Source of the DNA: CBDBON01 sp965208395 | Lineage (GTDB): Bacteria; Chloroflexota; Dehalococcoidia; Lucifugimonadales; CBDBON01 | Direction of reading: 5' to 3' | DNA length: 64,000 nucleotides | NCBI GenBank assembly: GCA_965208395.1 | Contig: CBDBON010000003.1 | Coordinates: 124,001-188,000 of the forward strand | Made by a program: the position numbers and the translations under genes | Part shown: piece after piece, positions 48,418 to 56,231 of the stretch | Numbering within the stretch: the first letter of the stretch is position 1 | Layout: each line of letters opens with the position of its first letter | Notes under the pieces: generated by a model | Databases searched by the model: none | Told to the model about the DNA's origin: nothing | What the model saw: only the letters and a program-made list of their open reading frames with translations

Positions 48418-49175
48418 CGGAGGCTCCGTCCGTCCGTGGCTCCGTCGAGCAGCTCCGCGAGATGCATCGAGCGGACGGCGGCGCCCCGTCTCTCCAGGCC
48501 GCCGCGGATCTGCATCAGGCAGCTGCTGTCGCAGGCCACGACCGCGTCGGCTCCGGTGTCGATGGTGTTATTGACCTTGTCGTCGAGCATCGCGCCGGAG
48601 ATGTCCGGGTACTTTACCGAGAAGGTGCCTCCGAAGCCGCAGCAGACCTCCGGCTGACGCATCTCGACCAGCTCGACTCCGGGACAGGAGGCGATGAGCG
48701 TGCGAGGCTGCGTCTGTACGCCCAGCTCTCTTCGAAGATGGCACGCCTCGTGATAGGTCGCCCTGAGGGGGCCAGTGTCCGACGCTTCGGACGCGACTGA
48801 CGAGACGTCGGTGACGCCCAACACGTCCACGATGTACTCCGAGAGCTCGTATACGCGCCGTCCCACTCGTCTCGTCCGTTCCAGAAGTTCGGGGTCGCCG
48901 TGCAGCAGCTCTTCATAGAAGACGCGGACCATACTCGCGCAGGAGCCGGACGGCACGACTATGTCCCGGTCGCTATCGAACTGTTCGAGCCAGCGCCTCG
49001 CGAGGGGCCGCGCCTCCGCCCAGTAGCCGGAGTTGAACGCCGGCTGTCCGCAGCAGGTCTGGGCCTCGGGGAACTCCAGGTCTACTCCCAGCCTCCTCAG
49101 CAGCCGGACGGTGCTCTCCCCCACCTCCGGATAGAGCTGGTCGACGATGCACGTGACGAACAGCAGGGCGCTCAT
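48414..49175 (-). CDS. lutA: LutA-like CCG-domain protein
   Basis: A 253-residue protein with two cysteine-rich CCG domains: TCCGQPAFNSGYW near residue 40 and VCCGFGGTFSVKYPDIS near residue 190, as in LutA/GlcF and heterodisulfide reductase subunit B. These Cys clusters bind a special iron-sulfur centre. First gene of the lutA-lutB-dehydrogenase-lutC operon; start at 49175 (MSALLFVTCIVDQLYP) matches the family. Confidence 0.94.
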   Translation of the reverse strand: MSALLFVTCIVDQLYPEVGESTVRLLRRLGVDLEFPEAQTCCGQPAFNSGYWAEARPLARRWLEQFDSDRDIVVPSGSCASMVRVFYEELLHGDPELLERTRRVGRRVYELSEYIVDVLGVTDVSSVASEASDTGPLRATYHEACHLRRELGVQTQPRTLIASCPGVELVEMRQPEVCCGFGGTFSVKYPDISGAMLDDKVNNTIDTGADAVVACDSSCLMQIRGGLERRGAAVRSMHLAELLDGATDGRSLR

Positions 49176-49184
49176 GGTCGCGGC

Positions 49185-49667
49185 CTATATCTCCGCTCCG
49201 TCGAATCGGGCGACCTCCACGAAGCCGGTCTCTTCGTCCGCCCATTCGAAGAGGGCGGCGCCGATGACCCGGCGCTCGTCGAGTCCGATGACGAGCTGCT
49301 GTACGGGATAGGCCGGCCCGTCTCCCCAGGGGCTGGTCGCGACGCTCCGGTCGGTATGCGACAGGTAGACCCCTCCGTTGGGGTGGGAGTGGTAGATCAC
49401 CTTCGCGGGCGTCGCGCTGTCGAAGCTGCAGTTGAGAGCGATCAGATCCTCCCCGCCGATCACGTAGGCGGTCTCCGCGCTGCGCTCCGGGGTCGAAGGG
49501 TGACTGCCCTCGGCTTGGCGGTTGACACAGGCCCGGAGAACCGAGACCTCGTTTCCCTCGGGCTCTCCCGCCAACCAGCCGCAGCACTCAGCCGGAAACT
49601 CGTCACGGGCCTTCTGGTATACCCGTTCGAGGAGGTCCCGGCCGATGCGGATCGCGGCTCGCCGCAC
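49185..49667 (-). CDS. JAMM/Mov34-type metalloprotease domain protein
   Basis: A 160-residue single-domain JAB protein. The zinc motif is VIYHSHPNGGVYLSHTD (HxHPxxxxxxxSxxD) with an upstream Glu in FPAECCGWLAG. Bacterial members remove ubiquitin-like proteins or the C-terminus of sulfur carriers such as CysO. Start GTG at 49667 (VRRAAIRIGRDLL) is chosen because an upstream membrane-protein gene ends at 49670; the frame is open further upstream but would overlap that gene entirely. Just upstream of lutA on the same strand (gap 9 bp). Confidence 0.85.
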   Translation of the reverse strand: MRRAAIRIGRDLLERVYQKARDEFPAECCGWLAGEPEGNEVSVLRACVNRQAEGSHPSTPERSAETAYVIGGEDLIALNCSFDSATPAKVIYHSHPNGGVYLSHTDRSVATSPWGDGPAYPVQQLVIGLDERRVIGAALFEWADEETGFVEVARFDGAEI

Positions 49668-49669
49668 GC

Positions 49670-49915
49670 TCAAAAGATGAGGCCGTGTATGATGAATCCG
49701 ATCAGCCATCCTACGAGCAGAGCAGGGCCGCCGGCGAACAGCCTCGTCTCCGTTTCCGCCTCGGCCCGGCCGTGAAGCCACAGGTAGATGAGGAAGGCTC
49801 CGAGGCCGGCTGCGACAAGCCAGACCGAGGCGTCGTTGACCCCCAGGCCCAGTCCAACGGCCAGCCCTCCGAGTGCCCATGTAGCGGGCGTATCCAACCA
49901 TCTGAGTCTAGACAT
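49670..49915 (-). CDS. Small membrane protein
   Basis: Eighty-one residues with hydrophobic segments TWALGGLAVGLGLGV, VWLVAAGLGAFLIYLWLHG and LLVGWLIGFIIHGLIF, so two or three membrane helices. No motif recognised. Its stop lies 3 bp before the JAMM gene start, so the two are co-translated, and both probably belong to the lut transcript. Confidence 0.65.
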   Translation of the reverse strand: MSRLRWLDTPATWALGGLAVGLGLGVNDASVWLVAAGLGAFLIYLWLHGRAEAETETRLFAGGPALLVGWLIGFIIHGLIF

Positions 49916-49992
49916 GGCGAGATTCCATCAGGAAGGATACACTTGACCCCTGATCTTTGTAAACTCGTCGGCGCATGGAAAGGAGGACGCCC

Positions 49993-50442
49993 ATGGTCAC
50001 GGGATTCAACCACTCCGGGTTCGTCGTCCAGGACATCGACGTGATGGTGGCGTTCTACAGGGATGCTCTCGGGCTGACGGTCGCCCGCGAGGCGGACAGC
50101 ATCGCTCCGGAAGGCGGAGACCACACGGGCTTCCCCGGCGCCCGGAGGAGACTCGTCTTCGTCGGCAAACCGGAGGGAGAGCATCTGCTCGAGCTGGTCC
50201 ACTACAGGCATCCGCCGAGTCCGGAGGGGCACCTGCGCCGGAACCAGCTCGGCGCCGCCCACGTCTGCTTCAACGTGGACGACATTTCAAGATTCTATGA
50301 CGACCTCCGCTCCAAAGGGGTCGAGTTCGTAACGCCTCCCAAGTTCAGGGACTCGGACGACGGAGCTCGCACGGGCGTCTGCTACGCCCAGGACCCCGAG
50401 GGCAACTGGCTCGAATTCATCGGCCCTGAAGGCGGGAGATAG
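49993..50442 (+). CDS. VOC-family (glyoxalase-like) protein
   Basis: A 149-residue vicinal-oxygen-chelate protein with two beta-alpha-beta-beta-beta units: GFNHSGFVVQDIDVMVAFYRD carries the first metal His, EHLLELVHY the first Glu, AAHVCFNVDDISRFYDDL the second His and DPEGNWLEF the last Glu. Looks like a metal-dependent isomerase, dioxygenase or epimerase; the substrate is unknown. The start at 49993 follows AAAGGAGG at about the right distance. Three bp before the methyltransferase gene. Confidence 0.85.
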   Translation: MVTGFNHSGFVVQDIDVMVAFYRDALGLTVAREADSIAPEGGDHTGFPGARRRLVFVGKPEGEHLLELVHYRHPPSPEGHLRRNQLGAAHVCFNVDDISRFYDDLRSKGVEFVTPPKFRDSDDGARTGVCYAQDPEGNWLEFIGPEGGR

Positions 50443-50445
50443 GTA

Positions 50446-51297
50446 GTGTCGGCGGCTGAGCGGTGGAGGCGGCAGGTCGAGACGCATCACGAGCAGTCGC
50501 TCAGGGCGCAGGAAGGCATGGACCTGCCGGAAGACTTCTGGCAGCCGTATACCTCGGCATTCCGTGCGGACCCGCACAGGAGGGACGACCCCCTGGTCGA
50601 GCGTCTGTCACGCGAGGTAGCGCCCGACGGCACGGTGCTCGACGTGGGAGGCGGAGCCGGAAGGCTGGCATTGCCGCTCGCGCTGCGCTGCCGGTGGGTG
50701 ACTGTGGTGGAGCCTTCTCCGAGCATGGTCGCCGAGCTCCGGGACGCGGCCGGCGAGGCCGGCATCGGGAACGTCACGGCAGTCGAAGAGAACTGGGAGA
50801 GTGCGGAGGTCGTCCCTGCGGAAGTGTCGGTCTGCTCCCATGTCGTGTACGGCGTCGCTGAGATCGTGCCGTTCGTGCGCAAGCTGTGCGACAAGACGGT
50901 CGGACGGGTGATGATACTCCTCTACACCGAATCGCCGATGGCCCAGCTTTCGCCCTTCTGGCAGGCCGCGCACAGGGAGGAGCGGGTCGAGCTTCCGGCG
51001 ATGACTGAGCTGTTGCCGGTGCTGTGGGAGATGGGGATCTACCCTGACGTCGAGATGCTGGAGCCGACCGGGGTGCACGTCTTCGAGAGCCGGGAGGATG
51101 CGGTGGATACGCTGCGCCAGCGCATCTACGTCGCACCCGGCTCCGAAGAGGACGGGAGGCTTGCCGCCGCCGCCTTTGAGCTGCTCAAAGAGTCCGCCGA
51201 CGGGGTGGTCATCGTCGGCGGAAAGCCGCGCAGACAGGCGCTTCTTTCCTGGCGGCCGGAGCCCCCATCCCCGGATCGAGTCCGGGGCAGGCTCTGA
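50446..51297 (+). CDS. Class I SAM-dependent methyltransferase
   Basis: A 283-residue protein. Motif I is TVLDVGGGAGRLALPLA (SAM binding), the acidic end of strand 2 is VTVVEPSPSM, and motif II-like VSVCSHVVYGVAEIVPFV follows. GTG start immediately after the VOC gene, so the two are in an operon. The target of methylation is not evident. The C-terminal 60 residues are variable. Confidence 0.85.
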   Translation: MSAAERWRRQVETHHEQSLRAQEGMDLPEDFWQPYTSAFRADPHRRDDPLVERLSREVAPDGTVLDVGGGAGRLALPLALRCRWVTVVEPSPSMVAELRDAAGEAGIGNVTAVEENWESAEVVPAEVSVCSHVVYGVAEIVPFVRKLCDKTVGRVMILLYTESPMAQLSPFWQAAHREERVELPAMTELLPVLWEMGIYPDVEMLEPTGVHVFESREDAVDTLRQRIYVAPGSEEDGRLAAAAFELLKESADGVVIVGGKPRRQALLSWRPEPPSPDRVRGRL

Positions 51298-51338
51298 CCT
51301 TCCCCCGCAGCGCCGAAGTCTGAACAGTAACGGCGGGA

Positions 51339-53051
51339 CTATAGTCCCTCGGCGTAGGCGGAGTGGAAGGTGTCGACTCCGGCCCGGAGCCCGTCGTCTC
51401 CGCTGACTATGGCGGCGGGGCTGGCGAAACTGGCGAACCCGGTCTGCAGGAATCCCTCGCCCATGACGAGCAGTCGGTGGCCCCTCGACTCCAGGTCGGC
51501 CATGACCCGGCGTTCCAGCCGCGGGTCCACGCTGGTGGCCGGAGTGCTGCAGTCGATGCGGGGCGAGTCGATCGCCGCCTGCGGGCCCATCCCATAGTCG
51601 AGCGCCTTCACGATCAGCTGCGTCACGCAGTTGGTGATGCGCCTGCCTCCCGACGCGCCTACGGCCATCCTAACCCCGTCCTGACCCAGCACCAGCGCGG
51701 GCGTCATGTTGTTCAGCGGGTACTTGCCGGGCCCGACCGAGTTGACACGGCCCGGTACGGGGTCGAACCACATCATGCCGTTGTTCATCGCCACCCCCGT
51801 GCCCCTGGGGACTACGCCGGAGCCGAACCCGGACATGAGCGTGTTGGTGAGCGATACGGCGTTGCCCTCGCCGTCCATGGTGCAGAGGTGAGTCGTGCCG
51901 TCGTCCAGAGCCGGTCGACTGGCCGGCAGGATGGAGGCGGGCCGTCTCCCCTCCTCTGTCCAGGGATCGCCCGGCCCCCAGGCGTTGGGGTGCAGATCGG
52001 TGATTGCCGACCGCCTCCGCCCGGTGTAGGCGTCGGAGAGGAGCCCGTCCCAAGGCACCTCCACGAATGCGGGGTCCGCCATGTACTGGAAGCGGTCGGC
52101 GTAGGCGAGCCTCGCGCTGCCGATATAGGCGTGGAGCATGCCGGCGGAGTTGTGCTCCATGGAGGAGAGGTCGAAGCCTTCCAACAGCTTGAGCGTCATC
52201 GCGCTCGTCGTACCCGCGCAGGCGTACGAAGGCACTCGCACGGTGTGGCCGCGGTATTCGATTTCGAGGCCGGACTCCCAGACGAAGGGGGTGTACTCTG
52301 CGAGGTCGCGCTCCGACAGGATGCCTCCGTTACTCTGTATGTCGGCGACGATGGCGCGGGCGACGTCGCCCCTGTAGAAGGCGCCCGGACCCTCGCGTGC
52401 GATCGCCTCGAGCACGTCGGCAAGCTCGGGCTGGCGGAAGAGGGCCGGGCTGGTCAGGTCGCCGCTGGGCATCTCCCCGTCAGGCATGAATGTCCTTCTG
52501 AGCTCGGCGTACCTGAACAGCTTGCCCGCCATCAGCCCGTTCGAGTAGAGGTTGAACCAGTTAGGGGCGAATCCGTCGCGGGCCAGGCGGATCGCCGGGC
52601 CCATGACGTCCGCCAGGGGGATGCGTCCCAGGAGAGTGTGGGCCTTGCAGAGACCCGCGACCGCGCCGGGCGCGGCGATGGAGCGGAAGCCCTCGATATT
52701 CTCGTCGCCCTCCACTCCGGGCCAGCCGAAGCTGCCGACCGCAGGCTCGCCGGTCAGGGCGTACATGTCGGGCCGGGCGGCGAGGGGGCCGCGCATAGGG
52801 AAGCCGACGACTCCGCCCCTCTCCCCGACCTGATAGACGAGGTATCCGCCGCCGCCGATTCCGCTGGAGGCGGGCTCGACGACACCGATGGCGAAGCAGG
52901 CCGCCACGGCAGCGTCCACCGCGTTTCCACCGGCGCGCAGGACCTCGAGACCCGCACGCGTGGCGTGCGGGTCCTTGGTCGCGACCATCGAGGTGGGCGC
53001 CCAGGCTTCGTCCTTCGAGAGCGTGGTCTGCGTCGGGCGGATCTCTATCAA
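51339..53051 (-). CDS. ggt: Gamma-glutamyltransferase-like Ntn hydrolase
   Basis: A 570-residue GGT-family protein that self-cleaves at a Thr. The nucleophile region is DDGTTHLCTMDGEGNAVSL; other landmarks are MVATKDPHATRAGLEVLRAGGNAVDAA, SGIGGGGYLVY and the C-terminal MAVGASGGRRI. No signal peptide is apparent, so it may be cytoplasmic and act as an acylase or hydrolase rather than a periplasmic glutathione enzyme. The start is TTG at 53051 with GGAGG nine bases upstream and a run of nine A between them. Confidence 0.92.
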   Translation of the reverse strand: MIEIRPTQTTLSKDEAWAPTSMVATKDPHATRAGLEVLRAGGNAVDAAVAACFAIGVVEPASSGIGGGGYLVYQVGERGGVVGFPMRGPLAARPDMYALTGEPAVGSFGWPGVEGDENIEGFRSIAAPGAVAGLCKAHTLLGRIPLADVMGPAIRLARDGFAPNWFNLYSNGLMAGKLFRYAELRRTFMPDGEMPSGDLTSPALFRQPELADVLEAIAREGPGAFYRGDVARAIVADIQSNGGILSERDLAEYTPFVWESGLEIEYRGHTVRVPSYACAGTTSAMTLKLLEGFDLSSMEHNSAGMLHAYIGSARLAYADRFQYMADPAFVEVPWDGLLSDAYTGRRRSAITDLHPNAWGPGDPWTEEGRRPASILPASRPALDDGTTHLCTMDGEGNAVSLTNTLMSGFGSGVVPRGTGVAMNNGMMWFDPVPGRVNSVGPGKYPLNNMTPALVLGQDGVRMAVGASGGRRITNCVTQLIVKALDYGMGPQAAIDSPRIDCSTPATSVDPRLERRVMADLESRGHRLLVMGEGFLQTGFASFASPAAIVSGDDGLRAGVDTFHSAYAEGL

Positions 53052-53095
53052 TTTTTTTTTCCTCCGCTTGGTGCGAGGTATCCCTGCACCCTTAC

Positions 53096-53124
53096 TTTAT
53101 ATTATGTGTGTCAAAGTGTGCCAA
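53096..53124 (-). promoter_or_regulatory. Sigma70-type promoter of ggt
   Basis: On the minus strand TTGGCA (53124-53119), a 17-bp spacer and TATAAA (53101-53096), about 45 bp upstream of the TTG start. Rest of the 53052-53280 intergenic region: an inverted repeat GAACAG (53168-53173)/CTGTTC (53188-53193) and the palindrome AACCGGTT, which may control the divergent selenoprotein operon. Confidence 0.65.
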
Positions 53125-53280
53125 ATGTGTCGCATTCCGGATGTGACGATCCCCAACACGGGTTGCTGAACAGCATTATACGCACGACTGTTCGGTTGTG
53201 TCAAGGCAACCGGTTGCTGCATGGCGCCTACCTCACCGACACCGTGATAAGATGGCGGCTGTCAACTAGAGGAGGACCCG

Positions 53281-54309
53281 ATGGCCACAACGTCTCTCAG
53301 CTCGAAGCGGCTGGAGTTCGAAGACGACGTCGAGGCGATGGAGCGGTATGCCGACCTGGGCTGGACGGACGGTCTCCCGATCGTCCCGCCGACGGTCGAG
53401 GCGGTACGGCGTTCGCTCGACATGGCGGGACGCTCTCCATCGGAGATTCTGGGTGCCGACCCTGTCAAGGGCAGGGTTGTCACCGCCGAGAAGGCGGCGA
53501 TCAACGCGGTTATGGCGGGCTGCCGCCCCGAGTACCTGCCGGTGGTGCTGGCGGCCGTGGAGGCGATCTGCGAGCCGGAGTTCAATCTGCACGCCGTGAG
53601 CGCCAGCACGATGGGGTCTGCCGTCATGCTCGTAGTGGGAGGCCCGGCGGCGGAACGTCTCGGAATCAATTCGGGAGTCAACGCATTCGGACCGGGCCAC
53701 AGGCCCAATGCCACGATCGGCAGGGCGGTGCGCCTGGTGATGATGAACGCGGTGGGCGCTGTGCCCGGCGAGCTGGACAAGGCGACCCTGGGTCATCCGG
53801 GCAAGTACTCATGGTGCTTCGCCGAGACGGAGCAGGCGCGGACGTGGGATGAGCTGCACGTACAGCGCGGCTTCGATCCGGAGCAGAGCGCTGTGACGGC
53901 CTTCGCAGGTCTGCCGCCTGTACAGGTATCGAACCACGAGGCCCGTTCACCCGAGGGCATTTTCGCGAGCTTCGTCGACGCGATGTTCACGGCGGGCCCC
54001 GGACAGGAGGAGATCGTGGTGGTGCTGTGCCCCGAGCATATGGGGTACGTGAGGGCTGCCGGCTGGTCGCGCCGCGACGTCCAGGAGCATCTCTTCAGGG
54101 GTGCGCGGCGAACTGCGTCGGCCTGGTCTCGTATGGGCTTCGCCGTCGGAGGGGGCGATCCCGACGCGATGGTGGGAGTCGCGCGCACTCCCGAGAGCGT
54201 CACGCCCATCGTGGCGGGGGGCGCCGCGGGCGCCTTCTCGTCCGTGGTCGCGCTGTGGGGAGGAGGCGGCAACTCGCGTTCCGTAACGAAGGAGGTGAGG
54301 ACGTCCTGA
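53281..54309 (+). CDS. Conserved protein upstream of the UGSC selenoprotein
   Basis: A 342-residue protein of unknown function. It starts with a helical segment containing YADLGWTDGLPIVPPT, followed by a core with INAVMAGCRPEYLPVVLAAV, MGSAVMLVVGGPAAERLGIN, FGPGHRPNATIGRAVRLVMMN and a C-terminal domain with SPEGIFASFVDAMF and EEIVVVLCPEHM. It has several conserved-looking Cys (GCRPEY, SWCFAE, LCPEH) that could work with the selenoprotein. AGAGGAGG upstream supports the start. It leads the transcript that contains the selenoprotein and is likely its functional partner; that is inference from gene order. Confidence 0.8.
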   Translation: MATTSLSSKRLEFEDDVEAMERYADLGWTDGLPIVPPTVEAVRRSLDMAGRSPSEILGADPVKGRVVTAEKAAINAVMAGCRPEYLPVVLAAVEAICEPEFNLHAVSASTMGSAVMLVVGGPAAERLGINSGVNAFGPGHRPNATIGRAVRLVMMNAVGAVPGELDKATLGHPGKYSWCFAETEQARTWDELHVQRGFDPEQSAVTAFAGLPPVQVSNHEARSPEGIFASFVDAMFTAGPGQEEIVVVLCPEHMGYVRAAGWSRRDVQEHLFRGARRTASAWSRMGFAVGGGDPDAMVGVARTPESVTPIVAGGAAGAFSSVVALWGGGGNSRSVTKEVRTS

Positions 54310-54413
54310 CGGGAGCCCCCTATCTCAATCTTCCTCCGCGGACATGGGACGAGGCAGAAGGCATGGGCGCGGTTGAAGAGGCCGTCCGGTTGACGTATAG
54401 TCGCCAGCGTTAG
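54306..54413 (+). CDS. Possible 35-residue small protein with CTG start
   Basis: CTG at 54306-54308 overlaps the stop of the upstream gene as CTGA, in the manner of the common ATGA coupling, and a perfect Shine-Dalgarno AAGGAGGTG lies at 54289-54297. The product begins TGAPYLNLPPRTWDEAEGMG and ends in RLTYSRQR. Codon use and acidic/aromatic composition look coding. CTG starts are rare, so the alternatives are a frameshift extending the upstream protein, or no gene at all. Confidence 0.4.
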   Translation: MTGAPYLNLPPRTWDEAEGMGAVEEAVRLTYSRQR

Positions 54414-54428
54414 CAGAGGAGGAACTCC

Positions 54429-54971
54429 ATGAATACGGCGAAGCTGAGCGTGCTGGACCCGACCGTTGCGCCGATCCCGGTAGACGCCGTGATGGCGCAG
54501 CGGCCAGATACTCTGGAAGGCAAGGTGGTCGGTCTGCTGGCTAACGGAAAGCACAACGCGCCTGAGCTGCTGGAGATGGTGCATGAGGTGCTGGCCGACC
54601 GGTACGAGTTCGGCGCCGTCGTCTCCGAGGACAAGGGCAACGCCTCCCGCCCCTGCCCTCCCGAGATCATGGACGCCCTGGTCGACGCGTGCGACGTGGT
54701 GATCACCGCGTCGGGGGACTGAGGGTCCTGCTCGTCGTGCAGTGTGCACGACGCGATCGAGCTGGAGAAGAGGGGCATTCCCGCGGCGGTGATCTGCACC
54801 GAGCCGTTCAGGTCCAGCGCGGAGGCGATGACTGCAATCGGGGGGATCCCAGGCTATCCTTTTGTCGAGGTGCCCCATCCGCTGGGCAGCCTGGGCGAGG
54901 AGGCGCTTCGCGAGCGCGCGATGCTGGCGGCGCCGGAGGTGCTCAGGATACTGCTGGCGAAGCCGGGCTAG
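54429..54971 (+). CDS. UGSC-family selenoprotein with in-frame TGA (Sec98)
   Basis: 180 residues if the TGA at 54720-54722 is read as selenocysteine. Before it: VVGLLANGKHNAPELLEMVHEV and DALVDACDVVITASGD; after it: GSCSSCSVHDAIELEKRGIP and CTEPFRSSAEAMTAIGG. The same frame stays open to a TAG at 54969-54971, and the signature is U-G-S-C with an SSC following, the known hallmark of the UGSC (seleno)protein family, in which some members carry Cys in place of Sec. A strong hairpin sits 11 nt after the TGA, and tRNA-Sec is encoded at 57540-57637. AGAGGAGGAAC upstream supports the start. Probably a redox protein using a Sec and nearby Cys; the reaction is unknown. Conventional annotation would give a 97-residue fragment. 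Confidence 0.9.
54733..54753 (+). promoter_or_regulatory. Bacterial SECIS hairpin
   Basis: CGTCGTGCA (54733-54741), loop GTG, TGCACGACG (54745-54753): a perfect 9-bp stem. The stem starts 11 nt after the TGA and the loop G is 20 bases from the end of the TGA, within the range for bacterial SECIS elements, which need a G (often GU) in the apical loop for SelB. Being inside the coding sequence, it also encodes SSCSVHDA. Confidence 0.8.
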
Positions 54972-55008
54972 CCTCCTAGGGAACACCCCATCCCAGCCTT
55001 CCCCTCTG

Positions 55009-55033
55009 GATCCCGCTTTCGCGGGAATGACGG
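55009..55033. repeat. Dispersed hairpin repeat after the selenoprotein gene
   Basis: GGATCCCGCTTTCGCGGGAATGACG with a CCCGC-TTTC-GCGGG hairpin (55013-55026). It lies between the convergent selenoprotein and DUF6295 genes, where a stem-loop could help end transcription, although no T-run follows. Related sequences occur at 56149-56190 and, inside uvrC, at 36751-36768. Confidence 0.6.
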
Positions 55034-55052
55034 AGGTTCAGGCTCCGCCCGA

Positions 55053-55307
55053 CTAGGCGGCCTCACCACGGTCGAGCGCCGCGACGATGGCGTCGACGAG
55101 CTGCCGGGCGGAATCGGGCGTGAGCTCCACAGCGACCCTGGCCGACAGCCCCTGCGATTCGTTCACGAAGTCGATGTTCAGGGCGTGGTCGAGGGCCGAG
55201 TGGAAGGGGTGGTCGTACGAGACGTTTGCGCCGCTCAGCTGGAACCACCCCTGCGGTCCCTTGGCGCTCCCCTCCACCTGGGCCTTCTCCACTATCATCG
55301 TGCACAT
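55053..55307 (-). CDS. DUF6295 family protein
   Basis: Eighty-four residues: starts MCTMIVEKAQVEGSAKG, then WFQLSGANVSYDHPF and LDHALNIDFVNESQG, ending SARQLVDAIVAALDRG. This matches the small DUF6295 family (recognised from memory of the MCTMIVEK and YDHPF...LDHALNIDFVN signatures). No catalytic assignment exists; the N-terminal Cys and His residues could bind metal. Located between the selenoprotein and dienelactone hydrolase genes, transcribed toward the former. Confidence 0.75.
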   Translation of the reverse strand: MCTMIVEKAQVEGSAKGPQGWFQLSGANVSYDHPFHSALDHALNIDFVNESQGLSARVAVELTPDSARQLVDAIVAALDRGEAA

Positions 55308-55371
55308 AACTGCTACTCCTCAGTCCTGGGCGGCCATGAGAGACTGATCTAAGGTGTGACGGGCGGGCTGA

Positions 55372-56130
55372 TCAGCCGCCGAGGTGCTCCCCGAAGAATC
55401 TCCAGACCTTCTCCCAGCCGTCCGCTGCCTGCTCGGCGCGGTACGCCGGCTTGTCGTAGTAGAAGAAGCCGTGGCCGGCGTCGGCGTACATGTGGAACTC
55501 GTAGGACTTGCCGTGTCGCTTGAGCTCCTCCTCGTGGACCGCCACCTGATCTGGCGAGGGGCTGGCGTCCTCCTCTCCGAACAGGCCCAGCAGAGGGCAT
55601 GAGAGGTCCTTCGTGTAGTCGATCGGGGCCACGGGCATCTTGTCCGTCAGCTCGTCGCTCGACATGACCACTCGTCCTCCCCAGCAGTCGACAGCGGCGT
55701 CGAATCCCTGGATGCGGCAGGCTGCCAGGAAGGTGTGGCGCCCACCGGAGCAGGTGCCGATGACTCCTGCCCTGTCGGTCGTGTAGGGCAGCGATCGGAC
55801 GTATCTCAGGGCGCCCTCCACGTCTCCCATGACCTGGTCGTCCGGGACGCCCCCGTCGGCGCGCACCTTGGCCGCGACGTCATCCGGCGCGCCGTGCCCC
55901 TCCCGGAAGTAGAGGTTCGGACTGATCGCGGCGTAGCCGTGGTGCGCGAACCTGCGCGTAGTCTCGCGGTAGAACTCGTCCCAGCCTGGAAGGTGGTGGA
56001 TCACGACGATGCTCGGAAACGGCCCGTCGCCCAGGGGCCGGGCGTAGTAGGCGTTGATCCAGTCGCCGCCGTGGCCCTGGAGGGTGATCGTCTCCGCGAG
56101 CATTCCTTCGTACATGTCGGTGGTGTACAT
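55372..56130 (-). CDS. Dienelactone hydrolase family protein
   Basis: A 252-residue alpha/beta hydrolase. The nucleophile elbow is GTCSGGRHTF with Cys as nucleophile, as in dienelactone hydrolase; the acid is in FGEEDASPSPDQV and the His in DAGHGFFYYD. FPSIVVIHHLPGWDEFY forms the oxyanion strand. Family members act on lactones or esters in aromatic degradation, but many have unknown substrates. Single gene upstream of DUF6295 on the same strand. Confidence 0.9.
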   Translation of the reverse strand: MYTTDMYEGMLAETITLQGHGGDWINAYYARPLGDGPFPSIVVIHHLPGWDEFYRETTRRFAHHGYAAISPNLYFREGHGAPDDVAAKVRADGGVPDDQVMGDVEGALRYVRSLPYTTDRAGVIGTCSGGRHTFLAACRIQGFDAAVDCWGGRVVMSSDELTDKMPVAPIDYTKDLSCPLLGLFGEEDASPSPDQVAVHEEELKRHGKSYEFHMYADAGHGFFYYDKPAYRAEQAADGWEKVWRFFGEHLGG

Positions 56131-56148
56131 TCTTTTTTCCTCCTGGGC

Positions 56149-56190
56149 CTACCTGGGATGTGGGTTCCCACGTGTGCGGGAATGACGATG
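56149..56190. repeat. Second copy of the dispersed hairpin repeat
   Basis: CCTACCTGGGATGTGGGTTC followed by CCACGTGTGCGGGAATGACGATG: arms TTCCCAC and GCGGGAATGACG recall the repeat at 55009-55033, with a diverged stem. It lies just upstream of the dienelactone hydrolase gene. Such repeats are common in many bacterial genomes. Confidence 0.45.
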
Positions 56191-56231
56191 TGGAGCGGGT
56201 CTCATGTCTGCAACGATAGCACAGATACCTA

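Noticed and set aside
51363..53852. An 829-codon open frame opposite ggt and running into the selenoprotein partner gene
   Set aside because: Crosses two well-supported genes in opposite orientation and shows no domain; a GC-driven shadow.
54720..54722. Reading the TGA as an ordinary stop, making two separate small genes
   Set aside because: The UGSC signature, open frame beyond, SECIS hairpin and nearby tRNA-Sec all favour selenocysteine.
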